Below are positions 1 to 12,698 of a stretch of 64,000 nucleotides of DNA, in pieces. The translations under genes and the position numbers were made by a program. The notes beneath the pieces are model-generated. The model did not search any database. It was not told the origin of the DNA and saw only the letters and a program-made list of their open reading frames with translations. The DNA is from Carya illinoinensis (Eukaryota; Streptophyta; Magnoliopsida; Fagales; Juglandaceae): positions 38,163,467-38,227,466 of the forward strand of contig NC_056758.1 in the NCBI RefSeq assembly GCF_018687715.1, in the 5' to 3' direction. How positions within the stretch are numbered: the first letter of the stretch is position 1; every line of letters begins with the position of its first letter.

Positions 1-64
1 ACACTACTCTGAGGTCCTGCCACACTAACAAATCCACCCTCTTTCTTAACTTTATGTCCGACTC

Positions 65-645
65 AGGCCGGTTTGGATGCCCAAATGAGATACAAAATAT
101 CTCATCTGAGCTGTACAGCATGTTTCATCTGCCTATCCAAATGGCATAATACAAAATTTTATCTCATTTATGATTTTTCAACCACCGCTACAGTAATACT
201 ACAGTAATGCTAACGACCACATTTTTAATATATATAATTATTTATTAAAATTTTTTATTTCATTGTAATATATAATTAGAAAAACATATGTCAAATTTTA
301 TAAAATATAGAATAATAAATAGGTCATGATTAGAATAATTTTGTTTAATAAATAAATGCTTTCATATTTGGGAATATTGAAATAATCACTGCCGACTACA
401 AAAAATATATTACGGGAAAGTCAAAATATTTATGGGTTTTTAAATTAATAATAGATATTACTTATTTTTAATAAATCCATAATATTTTCCAGTCAATAAT
501 TAAATATAATTTTCAATAATTAGTGGGACACCACTTTATCGAATCTCCAAAAAGTTAAAACCATCTCATCTCATCTCATTATCCAAACAAACTATTTTTT
601 ACAAAATATCTCATCTCATCTAATCTACATAACCAAACGAGGCCT
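65..645. mobile_element. MITE-like element inside QWRF intron 1
   Basis: The left end reads AGGCCGGTTTGGAT and the right end AACCAAACGAGGCCT, so the termini are inverted copies. GAGATGAGAT-type runs lie just inside both ends. There is no coding capacity, and the core is AT-rich. The same termini recur at 48345-48674 and, less completely, at many other places in the window. This fits a non-autonomous DNA transposon; the superfamily cannot be assigned and no target-site duplication is convincing. Confidence 0.6.
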
Positions 646-2557
646 CAGATACTATAAAACAGAGCAGCATGAAAAACCCAGCTTCTGATGACTATGACAA
701 TTTCCATGAAAAAGATGCATTTAAAGCCTCTAAGCAACTAAGAAAATGTTCATAGAAAATGCAAACACGACAGAAACTAACCACAGATCAACAGTTCAAG
801 ACAATCAATATTGTGTGAACCATCCACGAACTGAACTGGCTGTTAATATCTTCCCCTCTACATGTGCAGCCTATAATCTCTTCCCTTTTAAGTGTGCAGC
901 TATAAGATTTTGAGGAGAGCTAAAAATATATGTTCAGATCCTTCTTTAACTTGCACTTATACACATTACAAACACCCTAAAATATCTGACGTACTTACCC
1001 TAAAAAGGTCTGAAATGGTAAGAGACAAAACAAGCACTTCAAGATTAATATATCAACGAGTTGCTTTTCCGTAGAAGTATATCTCCTCTCAAAACAGACC
1101 CCTCCATACACACAAAAAAAATAAAAATACTAAAAAAAACCCACTCCTTTTATACAAGCTCTTAAAACTTCCTTTAAAAGTTTGCTTTTGATATACCAAT
1201 ATCAACTTTTAACCTTTTACTTATTAAAAAAATATCAGCTTTTAACAGAAATGCACAACGATATCTTTATTCACCTTGATACTCTTTTTCTATAAGTAAT
1301 TCACTTTGACAGTCTTGATTAAAAGCAATAACTATCCAAACTGTAAGACATTCCTCTCCTTTCTGTTATGCATTTCGGCCATTTCCTCCACAGCCATTTG
1401 AGTTGGATTTTATTTCTTTTAAGTAATCATGAATACTAGTAATACTTGAGTAGGATATTATAGAATCATTCTCTAATTTCCATCAAATGAAAATCCATAC
1501 GATCTCCAATTATATTGAATAATTTCATTCTTACTGGTCATTCCCGCATTTACCACCAAACTACCAATGTGATCAACCATTCAACAAACCATAGCAAGTT
1601 GTACACAAAATCTTAGGGTCCAGAAATTTCCACTAACTGCATCAATTGAAATCGCCTTTAAAATTCTTCTTCAGAGCATGTTATCCTCATAAATTGTATA
1701 CACCCTCCTAAACATTCAGGCCCTGTTTGGATACAAGAAATATTTCATTTCATCTTATCTCATCATTACCACTTTTCAAGATTCCAACACAAAATATAAT
1801 AAACAATTTAACTTTTTCAAACTGCACCTCAACCTTTTGGACCTTTGGCCTTACTGAACTCTGTATTCCCTTTTCTTAGTCGGATGGGTAAACCAACTTT
1901 ATTGATAATACTGAACTCTTTATTCTACCATGCTCATTACTCTAGTTCAACGAAAAATAATGCATGAGAACACATTCTTGTCTCTCGACACATTTAATTC
2001 ATCTACTTTCCTGTCACAATCTTTTTATGACATAAACTAGAATCCAAAACATATAGTTAGCATTTGACCTCTTCAAGGAACACACACACATGTACAAGGG
2101 AAGAAAGGTTTGTGATGTGACCAACGTCACGCCATCATCTGTTCCATCCATCTTCCATAAGATAATACATATACTATCTATTTCTTTCTTGCCTACATCA
2201 CACTTGATCCTTTCTCCCCTTCATCATGAGTTTTTGTTTTTAAGTGAGATGGTACCGTGCATAAACACTGCATACTTTCGAGGGTGCCAGAACATAAAAA
2301 CAATACCAAATTACTCATGAGTGAACTGTAACTTGAATCACCTAAAATAAATATTGCCAGAAAAAGAAATTTAATGATGGACCATACTATAAGAAATCAA
2401 TTTAGACGAAAAGCATAGCATACAATAGAATAATTATAACATGAATCGACTGATGATGATCACTACAAGAATACGCTATTGCGTGAACAAAGTAGCAAGA
2501 AAATAGCAGTAATCAATATAATCGACACCAAGTCAGAATTAAGTACAGGACCTATAC
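646..2557 (-). other. Part of intron 1 of the QWRF gene
   Basis: This stretch lies downstream (minus sense) of the donor GTATAGG that ends the QWRF exon. I looked for the conserved C-terminal QWRF-family exons here on the minus strand and did not find them, so they lie left of the window. It contains a partial copy of the AGGCC/TTTGGAT repeat at about 1729-1845. Nothing else is recognisable. Confidence 0.5.
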
Positions 2558-3973
2558 CTCTGCGTTCAACCTCTGCACAGAGAGGGCAGCACCTGCCCTA
2601 GCATTCACGAAACGCCATTGCAGGAACCGGTTATGCAAGAGCCTCAACAGATGCGCATCAACTATCCGGTTGTCCCCAATCTTCCCGCTCCTAATATCAG
2701 CGGCAAAACTCAAAATCGATGGCGTGTTGCTCAAATAGCTATTCGGCGTACCAGCCATGGCATTTCTTATTCGACACGGGCTTGATCCTCTCAATGGGGA
2801 TGATATCGCTGATGTCCCAAGCTTACTCGGTGACGCAGGCCGAACGGCACCTCGAACAGGAGACAACTGTCCCCGGCTATTCACAACTCCGCGGGGGGAC
2901 AATACTGGACAATCAATCGATAGCTTCTTTGGTGCAATAAGTTTAGGAGGGGCCATAGTTTTTGTCCCAACATTCTTAGCAGATGGTGAGCAGGGCTCGG
3001 GTTGCCGCCGCAACCGGTTATGAGCGTCTTGCAGAAATCTCGCCGGGACCATTATACCACGAGGTACACGCGGCCCTTGTCCGCCATCACCACCACCATT
3101 GTCTTGTGCTCCAGAAGTACTACCAGAAGACACGCTTTCAGTATCAGAAGCAACAACTGGATCAGACCACCGTGCCTCCGCCGATCCAATACCCGAATCG
3201 CCCACAACAGCAAACTCGACCGTCTTCTCCGATTCTGAACCCAATCTCCCGTCAAACGAAGAGACCCTAACATCCGCCATTGAACTTTGTAACGCCCTCA
3301 CGACACTGCCGGGTCCACCAACCTTTTTCCTTTCGTCTGTGCAATCCAAGCTCCTACTCATACAATTCGCTTGCCTTAATCGCGCAGGCCATCGCTGCTG
3401 ATCCGTCCCCAGCCTCGAGTTTTCAGTCTTATCGACAGCTCTGGCCGGCGTCGTCGCCTTCCTCCTCTCCGGAGTACCCTTCCTCACACTCGGCGATGGA
3501 GACGGCGCAGGCTTCGCCTTGCTGACTTGGAGCGAGAACGATTCACCCTGAAAAGACACCGACAAGCTCCTCGCCGAAGTGAACAATAGCTTCTGAGCCG
3601 CGGACACTTCACCATTGCCGCTCCCAGCTCTCGAGTCCAGAGAACTGGGCCGAGGAGTGGCCGTCCTCCTCCTCTCCACTGACTGTGAACGTTTAGCCAG
3701 AGACGATACCGAAGGCATTGGCGTCATCGTAGTAGTCCGAGAAACCAACGGCGATGGACATCGTCGGGAATTGGAAGTCGAAGAAGGCGTAGAAATAGAA
3801 GAAGAGGAGGAGGACATGTAGCGAGAGGTGACTTGTCGAGATTTCGACCGGCGGTGGGGAGAGACGGCATTGTCGGGGTCGGAGGGTAGGAGGGGTGGCC
3901 TTGTAGGGTTTTGAGGAGGCCCACTTCGAGTCGTAGCTTTGGGGTTTAATGTCGTTGACACAGCAGCTACCAT
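2558..3973 (-). CDS. QWRF motif-containing protein, first coding exon (partial gene)
   Basis: This is the 5' exon of a QWRF-family (DUF566) gene, 472 codons, reading right to left. The family includes the microtubule-associated Arabidopsis proteins EDE1, SCO3 and QWRF1/2. I chose the ATG at 3973 (MVAAVST...) because family members start this way; an upstream in-frame ATG at 4027 would add 18 residues. Most of the exon is low-complexity Ser/Pro/Arg, with short conserved islands such as RPPLLPSD (about residues 27-34) and RGIMVPARF. The signature QWRF is at residues 452-455, inside LHNRFLQWRFVNARA. The exon ends in phase 0 after LNAE at a clean GTATAGG donor, where family genes have their first intron. 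The remaining roughly 180 C-terminal residues are outside the window. Assignment to the QWRF2-like subgroup is inference. Confidence 0.9.
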
Positions 3974-4340
3974 TTTGTAATTTCCAGAATCAATTCGAGT
4001 CTCATTCTGGGAAGTTACCACCTGCAAGACCTTAAATCTCCATTTGCCAGCACAGCCAAAACCCGTACGAGCTTTAAGTCGGAAACTGGAGAAAAAAGAG
4101 AGACCGATAAAGAGTTACAGAGAGAGAGACAGAGAGAACTCTAGGCTCAAGCTGCCTTTAAGAGGGTGAGCAACTTCCGGATGATGGCTTGAGCACTTTT
4201 TATTCTGTTGATGTTTTTCAGAGAGAGAAATTGGACGGATATATGACCGTTACGGATCTCCGGCCGTAAAGAGAGAGGCGTGGGAAGTGTATTAGGCGAG
4301 AATTGAGAGCATAACTGTCGTCTACAAAAGGCTCCGCGTT
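3974..4340 (-). promoter_or_regulatory. 5' UTR and proximal promoter of the QWRF gene
   Basis: The sequence just upstream of the QWRF start is markedly more GC-rich than the spacer. It carries a purine-rich GAGAGAGA tract on the plus strand (about 4100-4142), which is a CT-rich leader in gene sense. CT-rich leaders are common in plant 5' UTRs. The transcription start cannot be placed from sequence alone. Confidence 0.4.
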
Positions 4341-5327
4341 TGGGTTGGAAATTTTAACGAAATTTTATTATTATTTAATTTTAGAAAAGCAAAATATGTA
4401 TTGTCTACTCGCAAGTTTAATAAACATGGGAGAACTCGCGTGGGCAAAAGGCAACGTGTGCAGGTGAAGGGTGTATTGGTAAACTCGAAACTGGAGTGAG
4501 GCGCATTCTTGTAATTTCACCAAGAGGATTTTAAGCATGGAAGCGAGTATGAGGGGCTTTGTTTGCACGCCACACGAGTAATCCCGCAGGAAAAGGTGTT
4601 GAGGTGAGGAATGAATCTTCGGAGAGACGTTAGGCAAAACGACACTCGATTTTTAAAATACAAGACTTCATTGTTTGAAAAAAATACACCCTTCAAATAT
4701 AAAATCTTTTTTTTTCCTTTTTCCACTACAATAAAGTTTAAAATAAATAATAACATCCGTATTATATGTAATAAAATGAATAAATATATATAAAAGACTT
4801 TATTTATAAGTTGGTGTAAATTACACATCTAGTATAGTTTTTATATGTTCTATTCTATATAGTTATTTTTACGTATTTTTTGTGTACTCTACTGATATGA
4901 TTGATCAAAATAATTATTTTATATTAAAAAATTATGATATAACCAATCAGAATAATGGAATACGTAAAAATGACTGTACATAAAACTTTTAAACTTTTAT
5001 ATGATACAATTTTATTTGAAAGAGAAAACTTAAATTTTAAATTTTACAAATCAAATCTTATCTTGTAAGTAATGTGAATAATGTGTTATACATATAAATC
5101 ATATAAATTTACGAGTTTTGCTAAAAAAAAAAAAAAAAAAAAGGTGTGTTAAATGGGCCCTATTATAACTTAAAAAAAAAATAAAACATCAATTATTTTT
5201 TAAGTACAAAGTGCGTAAAAAATAAACTTATATTTTATGTGGGGTAATTACTCCAAAGACAGACATGGTGGAGAAAACTTGGGAACACTGTTGGCATTCG
5301 AATTACTTGTATCTACGGCTAATGCCG

Positions 5328-5349
5328 TTTGTTTACGTACGTAAACAAA
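5328..5349. repeat. Perfect 22-bp palindrome
   Basis: Two 11-nt arms meet with no spacer at ACGTACGT (5335-5342), flanked by GTTT and AAAC. The left arm is TTTGTTTACGT. It lies in spacer DNA with no adjacent gene, so a role as a protein-binding site is possible but not shown. Confidence 0.7.
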
Positions 5350-5984
5350 AGTGTGAATGATTAAATCTGAAGATAGTCATCATCGTTGGTGTCGTTAACA
5401 AACATATATGTGTGTGAAAGAAAGAGATTAATGGTAAAAATCATAATTATATGATAGTTGTCGTCATTAAATCATCAACTTAATAAAGTCACCGACACCG
5501 ATAACCAATGATCTTCCAAAAGCAAAAAAAGACGAACATCCTCCAAACTTTTGAGTTTCAGTACTAACTCCAATGTCTTTAAAGTTAATCCTAAGTCACA
5601 CTAATTACTTTTTCTAGCCGTTGGATATCGAACCCAACCCAACAAACTCTTTCCAAACCCCAAACGTCTCAATTCATTATCTTCTCTAGTTTCATTAATA
5701 ATTGGGTCAAGTTGGAAAGAGAATTTGGGTGTCACCAATAGGAATTAAGTGCATGGTTATATCCATAATATTTATTAACTTAGCCTTCAAATATCATGCA
5801 TCGTCTAGTTGAAGGGTCTACAAGCACAAATGCCCCAACTTTCCTGCACCAACTATAGTCTTCAAGAGGTCATATATAGAAGTTGTACCTATAAACCTAC
5901 TTTTTTTCCAGTCCATCCATCAACAAGATTCCGTTTCTTTCAAGATATAACTTTCATAAAACTCTTAATTTTATGATTTGTTGG

Positions 5985-6165
5985 TTATACAATTCATACG
6001 AGATGTTTTATTAAAAATTAAATAAAATATTATTATAATAATATTTTAATAATATTTTATTTTAAAATTTAAAAAAATTGAATTATTTATTATATTTTAT
6101 ATAAAAATTTTAAAAAATTATAATGATTATATAAAATAAGATGAGATAGTTTGATTTTGTGTAAC
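5985..6165. repeat. Relic of the AGGCC/TTTGGAT repeat family
   Basis: The core alternates TAAAATATTATTATAATA-type blocks with TTATTATATTTTATAT and ends in AAGATGAGATAG. This order of blocks is shared with the repeats at 10197-10512, 15862-16046, 21103-21270 and 35930-36122. The termini are degraded. Confidence 0.5.
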
Positions 6166-7014
6166 GTTAACAAATATCATTTAACCCTTAATTCTAGCCC
6201 TTAATGTCACTTAATTTCTAATCGCATCAAATGATTGAGTGAAAAATAAAAAATAATTTACTAGTTGTTTGATGTAACGTTAACAAATGATAAAATGATG
6301 ATCCTTCATAAAGATGATGAATGATGTTACTTTGTCTAGAATTGGGTCTTTAAAATTAACTAAAAGACACAAAGAATTTGTAATAAGAAAACTGTAAGCT
6401 CAACATGGGCAGTGAGATGATGATGGGAAGCAAAACTTTAGTGCCCATGACAATGAAAATTAATGATATCAGCCAGCCCATTTTGATATTAATATTTTCC
6501 TCCATAATTCGGTGTTCCCCCTTCCCTTTGATTTCCAGTTCATGATCCGATAGATTTTGCAGGAAATTATCCCTAATTAATAGAAATTGCTCAACTCTTG
6601 TGTACATCTTGAGAGTACTTGAATGCACGAGTGAGGACTCCAAATGGGAAGTCTTTTATATTGTGGACAATAACACATGCATGAGTGCAGGTTTTAACGC
6701 GCAAAAGGACCACTCCCCAACCCAAAGTGCTTTGCTTCTTTGGCACTGAATTGTAAAAAAGTTCCTTCTTTTTCCCTTGCGCCCATCTGCAAAAAACGAA
6801 CCCCATATTCCACATCTAGAAAAAAAGGCATGGTTTTCTCCTCTCTAGCTTTTGTATGTTCGTGTATTATCAAACATTAACGCCCGCTTAGTTCCCATCA
6901 ACTTTGATGCCGAATAATACTAATCATCAGATCCTGAAAGTTTTAGTTACGGCCATGGCGATATGTATATATATAGATATTAATTATGGTCATTTATTTA
7001 TTAGTATCATTTAG

Positions 7015-7190
7015 GAACATACTTTAGTCACATTGAGATTATACAAAAGTAATCTCACAAACTGATATGATTTGTAGTGATTTGTCAGATTGTAAAGTTA
7101 CATTTATTATAAAGTAGATCTAATAGATCAGATGAAGTCGCGTCAATTTGTAAGATTATTTTGTATAATTCTTTCATGGATGTAGCAATA
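7015..7190. repeat. Second AT-rich repeat family, copy 1
   Basis: Blocks include AATCTCACAAACTGATATGA near the left and GATTATTTTGTATAATTC near the right. Similar blocks in the same order occur at about 36680-36845 and more loosely at 59860-60020. The ends are partly inverted, which suggests another short DNA-transposon derivative. Confidence 0.45.
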
Positions 7191-10100
7191 CTTTTAAGGT
7201 GTGCAAGTCTTATGCATATCCATTTTTAAAGAAATTGGCAAATTGTGAATGCACATGTAAAAAAAAATTCATATTTTCAAAATGAATGTACGAAACTTGC
7301 AAACCTTAAGAATTAAGACTGTATCTAGCATTACTTAAATATGAATCTTTTTATACGAAATAAAATAAATTTTAATGGGATAATGTTTAAAGTATTTATT
7401 TTTAAAGATTGTAATATAAATATATGTCAATTATATATGATAATATCCGATAAGAAAAATCAAGCTTGAGTTAGTTAAGAACTTAAGAGTGCATCTATAA
7501 GTGGGATAAGACCAAAATGAATAAACAAATAAGGAGCGGGCACGATTCATAATGATGAACAAATAGCTTTCTCCAACTTTCACCAAAAATACTCATGACA
7601 TGCAATCATATTTTTCAATACTGATAGAAATATTTTATAGGGAATTGAGATATGATTACCTGCCAAAATGGATGCACCTAAGCAAGTTTCCCTTCAATTT
7701 TGGCCGCTGAATACAGTACTCGATTAATATTGTTTTATTGCAAAAGCCGCAAGCCTAATTGAGTAGTACCTTAAAGAGCGCCCTGAATTACTGTTATATT
7801 GCCAATGCATGAGCCTCCAAAGTCCAGAGCCCCACATAAGCAGGGTGGCTGGACAGCACTATATGGCTATGATTTTGCAAGCTAAACCGAAAGTAATGAA
7901 AGCTTTCTAGGATGCCCAGTCCCCTTCCTGTCTATTTCTGTCTAAGCCTCCTCTTCGTTTCCCCTTCCCCTTGCCTAGGAAATGGTCCTTGCTCTCACGT
8001 ACGGGTCCTACATTCCTCTGTTTTCATAGGCACTGCAGTACTCACCAGATTATTAAACTTTGTACGGTCCAATTTAAGGGTGGTGAACAGAATTTGGACT
8101 GTCATAGGTCCTTTATCAGGTCTTTCTTTTTTAGGGAAAAAATAAGAGGGGAAAAGTTGGTGGAATCATTTAGTATTATTGGTGCATTTTTTCCCTTTTT
8201 TTTCTGCCAATATTACAATCAGATTAATCAATTTTATAGAAGCATGGAAACTGGTTGATTACCCCTCAGCCTGTTCATTAATAGAAGGAGCAGAGAATGA
8301 ATGTTTCTTTAAACGAATGAAAAATCATGCACGTACAGCCGGCATCAGTTAAGCCTGATATTATGAACTGTGTCTAGATAGAAAAATGAAAACCATGTTC
8401 TTGAATGAATGCTCTCTCATGAGTTCTCTTGGGATAAATTAGTACTGATGCTAATCAATAAGCGTTTTGATTACTATCTTAAGAACCATTCTCTACCAAG
8501 ATTTGGTCACACACGAACAATCTACAGGGTATGGTCAAATGGTCAAGCAAATCTTGCTGCGCCACTTACCTTGATTGTGGAACGTATATTTCTTGCTTTA
8601 ATAATGGAAGTCTATAATGCAAAAGTTGACCAAGACAGCACCTGGGCAGGAGTTAAGTTGGCATCTGCTATCAATCAAAAGGCCAATTCGTCATCGGTTA
8701 GTTAAAAGATGACATTTAGTTAAACCAAACCTAAACTGAAACATAATGATTTTCAAGGAGTTGGATCGAGAGCATCATCCCTTGAGAAACACTTCATATT
8801 GTGATTAGTTGGTTACTTCAAAAGTAAAATGATCTCAAATGATGTGTTTTCTGAACTTTAAGCATGGTACCCACACGGTGAAAATGACAATGGGCTTGGG
8901 AGAAATTATTTCCTTGGTCCCATTGCTTTAGTGACTATTTCACTTTTGGGAAGAGTTGTGACGGTAGGGACTATTCCATCTAGCAATTCTTATCGTGGAC
9001 CTCTTATGTTCTATACAGGAATTGAAGGCTAATGAATCGAGAAAAGCTCTGGGGTGGGAAGTGGATTGATGAGGTTTTCAACTCCCAAAAAAGTCTTCAT
9101 TTTTGTTGATGATATTTGAGGAAGAACCGAAGTGCGTGGTCATGGCTTTAGCTTGAGGAATAAGATATTTCCTCATATTCTGGGTCCGGTCGGAGGGGTT
9201 GGTGCTGTGTTGTTGATCGTATTGAGCTTTCCCTGTCTTTCTATGCACTTAGTTTGGGTTTTGGTCAACCTCTAGAAATATTATAACAGGAATAACTTTT
9301 CCTAGTTAGTATTTGTACATAGGAGTCGACAGAGACACCTTAGTTAATTATTATTCTTCCCGAGAATAATCAATAGATTCAGAATGAGACACAATCAATA
9401 GATTCAATTTGAATAGCCAACATTGTCAATTTGTCACAAAAGAAGCATTTGTAACGCCCATACGTCACATGTACAAAAGAGTACTGATACATAGGTGATT
9501 CAGGACATTTTGGAAGTTGTGATGATGTTAGATGATATGTGAATAGTAATAAAAATGTAATAAACAATAGTGAATAATTTATGAATAATAGTAAATTGTT
9601 TGCTAATAATACCAGACACACAGAAATTGCATTTTGGGTTCAGTTGCATATGCGACTAGTGGCGATTCCTTTGTACTGGGGAAGAAGAGCTATGGCCTAA
9701 ATCGAAATGGAGCTTGACTTGGGGAGACTGTTTGGGAGTTTCCCAAATGGTTACTGTTGTGTTCACGAGGTTGCATTACCAATTAGTACGTATTTATTGA
9801 GAAAATATTCTCATTGACGACTGATGTCAAGTTTCTGACAGAAGGAAACAACCTTAATGCTTAAGAAAAAAATATATTTATCTGTATATTAGATTATAAA
9901 TTTATAAGTTAAATATAATAAATAATTTCTAATAATTTAATACAACATCATAAAATAATAAAAAGATAATAAGAATTGAGATAATGACAAACATTACTCA
10001 TTATTTTTTATTTTTTCTTAAGAGTTGAGGAAGACTATTAGTGAAGTGTTGTATTTTTTTATTTTTAAAAAAAATATATTTAAAAGAAATAAAAAATACC

Positions 10101-10196
10101 ATTTGCACTAATGGTAAGTTTGAAGGGAAATACTATGGGGTTGGAACCTAATGGTAAGTTTGAAGGGAAATACTATGGGGCTGAGTTCCAACGCCT

Positions 10197-10512
10197 TAAG
10201 TCTCATTTGATTACACAGTTCATCTTTTAGATAAGATAAGATAAAATATTTTATTAAAAATAAAATAAAATATTGTTATAATATAATTAATTAATATTAG
10301 TTTTGTTTTGAAATTAAAAAAAAGTTAAATTATTTATTATATTTTGTGTGAAAATTTGTAAAAGTTACAATGATTATATGAGATCAGATAATTTCACATA
10401 TCACAATTAACAATTTCCATCAACAATGATTTTTAAGGTTAGTCCGAGAGACTTATAAAAAAAAAAATGAGATAGATAAGATGAGATAGCTTGAATTTGG
10501 GTATCCAAACCA
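10197..10512. repeat. AGGCC/TTTGGAT family repeat
   Basis: The left side reads TAAGTCTCATTTGATTACAC and the right side AAGATGAGATAGCTTGAATT followed by TATCCAAACCAA. The core matches the shared TTATTATATTTTGTGTGAAA block. The copy is non-coding and diverged. Confidence 0.5.
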
Positions 10513-11316
10513 ACCTATTTTACACTTTGGCTGTCAAGCTCTAAAACAATTTGTAAATAATTTCAAACAATGCTACTTTTCATTTTAAATTTTATCCTCT
10601 AGTCACACGGGCAAACACGATACATTTTAAGTAACTTCGTATATTTACTACTTAAATTGACGTCTACCAGAAAGGTGTCGTCTCAACGGGTGTAATTGAG
10701 GATGAAAATACCTTGGACGAAGAACAGATTGCATCAAAATCCAAGTTTTTCTTAAACCAGCTATGGCTCGGTCAGAAGACAAGAAGTGAAGAGCTTCGGC
10801 AGCCAAGACCGGATGAGTACGTTTTTAAAATTGTGTAGTTCTGATTCATAGTAAACCCAACCTGATCCCACAGCGTATCAAGATAAGAAGATATAAAACA
10901 GTATATCTGTTTTATAAAAAAATAGTATAAAAACAGTATAAAACAGTATAAAAACAACCTGATCCCAACCTCTCAAGAATTAAAACAGTATAAAAAATAA
11001 TGATCCAACAACACCGGTCCAAGAGAACAGATATACTCAACATACAAACAAATCTACCAGCCATTCAGAGACTTTATAAGAAATTAATCATAATAAAAGT
11101 AAAAATAAGGTAACAGTCATATCTTGAGAGGATGACAGAGACACCCACATTAATAAACATAAAACACATAGAAACTAGGACACCACAAACATAAGTTGGC
11201 AGAAAAAGCATAATACAATTTACAAGCTGGTTTGAACAACAAGTACATAGTAAGTTGCAAGTATTTTCATTCTGCTAATACCTTTCCAGCATATTGAAGA
11301 ACAAATCTTGGGGAGG

Positions 11317-12698
11317 CTAAGTAGAGCCTCCATTTTTGGGATGATCAGGAGGCGAAGGTCTTGGAATATATGGGTTAAGAGGAGTTCCGTGTTGAATAGG
11401 TCCCGGTTTTATGGAAGCCTTTGAACTTGGTACCGGATCAATGGGGTGGTAATCATCCAGATTTACATTACCTGTATGGCGCTTCCTGTTTGAGTGCGAA
11501 GTATAGCCATTTTCCTGCATTTGAAAATAACATATTCCAAGAAAAAAAATTTAATATTTGGGTCAAATATTTTTTTGATGTGTAATCTTTGTGTATAAAT
11601 TGATTTAAGTACATCCAAGTTGATAAATTGTTGAGTTGTGGCCTCTTAACTGCTTAAGTTAAGACAAGTTGCCGAATGGGTCAAACTAATTTCTGAGCCC
11701 CCGAGCCCTTGGATTACAGAGAATGTACCTTCAACCTCCTGCTTGTTTTGGTCATTATCATACCATCCTCGCCATGGTGAGCGAAGACCTTACCTGGAAT
11801 AAAATCCAAGTATACTGTCGGTACCTAAAATAAATCTTGCTTATGCAAAAGAGGTAAATGGTATGAGAGGAGAAAAGGATAAGAGATTCACGTCACGACA
11901 TAGATGCACTACATTGCCACTTTATAATTGTTTGGATTTTGCCGTTTCGCCCATAAGAATCGGTGCAATACTTAGATGAAGGGTGCAACTCTCATAACCG
12001 CTAACATAAATTCATCAGCTCGGCTAACATTCAATGACATCAGTATCCTGTTAAAGATTCGAAGTACAACTCTAAATTTGTAACCATTTACCACAGAGTT
12101 CGCATAACGACACAAATCTCAGAGGTCAATTGCACCCAATACAAGTAATGCAGAGGGTGATCCATCCGACTCATTCACTGGCAAATACGAATCATGAAAG
12201 TCCTTATATGGGTTTAGAAGCTTAAAGACCAATTAGTTTCCCATCATGCAAAATCCGACATGCAACCATGCAGGATGAAACGGGAGTCTTGCTAGATGTA
12301 GCGAAACGCATCAAATTGGTAGGCTGTGAGATGGGAAAAAAGACAATCACATCCGAGATAGTTTTTACCAGCTATGAGAAAATCGTAAAGCATTATGAGT
12401 ACTGAAGAAATTAACGACGAGAATACAATTGCATTGCATTAAATAGAGGGAATCAAAAAATATATACACGAGAAATAAAAGGCAAGCAAATGCAGAAGCA
12501 TGAAACAAATGATAAAATTCACCATAATTTCCCACCGAATCCATATATTGCAAACGAGGATCCTTCACTGAAAAAAACAGGACAATGTAGATAGTGTGTA
12601 CCGGCAATAAAGGAGCCCGTTATGCTGCACGAGAAGTTAATGAACAAGAAAACAGTTCCGACCACCAGGAATAAGACGCATGATCCAGAAGCCTTCAT
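11317..12698 (-). CDS. Secreted peptide precursor, candidate tyrosine-sulfated signal peptide
   Basis: Three exons, join 12602-12698, 11729-11793 and 11317-11514 on the minus strand, give 119 aa. Phases agree (phase 1 after exon 1, phase 0 after exon 2) and all four borders are GT/AG. Residues 1-25 form a textbook signal peptide: MKAS, then a hydrophobic core to FSCS. The middle is basic (KTSRRLK, residues 48-54; NRKR, 63-66). The C-terminal part begins with an acidic-Tyr motif (LDDY, 73-76) and is Pro-rich, containing DPVPSSKASIKPGPI (80-94), a QHGTPL segment (95-100) and PYIPRP (102-107). A signal peptide, basic spacer and C-terminal Asp-Tyr motif is the layout of tyrosine-sulfated plant peptide precursors (PSY, RGF, CIF/TWS1 classes). 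The His96-Gly97 pair recalls, from memory, the subtilase site in TWS1. Membership of a named family is not established. The exons are seen; the function is inferred. Confidence 0.6.

Larger units (their letters stand above)
4341..11316. other. Gene-free, repeat-rich spacer
   Basis: No ORF here has family resemblance or a credible exon structure. An inverted-repeat element lies at about 4825-4990 and a perfect 22-bp palindrome at 5328-5349. AGGCC/TTTGGAT-type relics lie at about 5985-6165 and 10197-10512, and a second AT-rich repeat family at about 7015-7190. The stretch 7.7-9.4 kb is less AT-rich and holds a 98-codon ORF (8409-8705) that I do not recognise. Confidence 0.5.

Noticed and set aside
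8409..8705. 98-codon plus-strand ORF
   Set aside because: No recognisable domain, no splice context and no promoter signs; could not be supported beyond chance openness.
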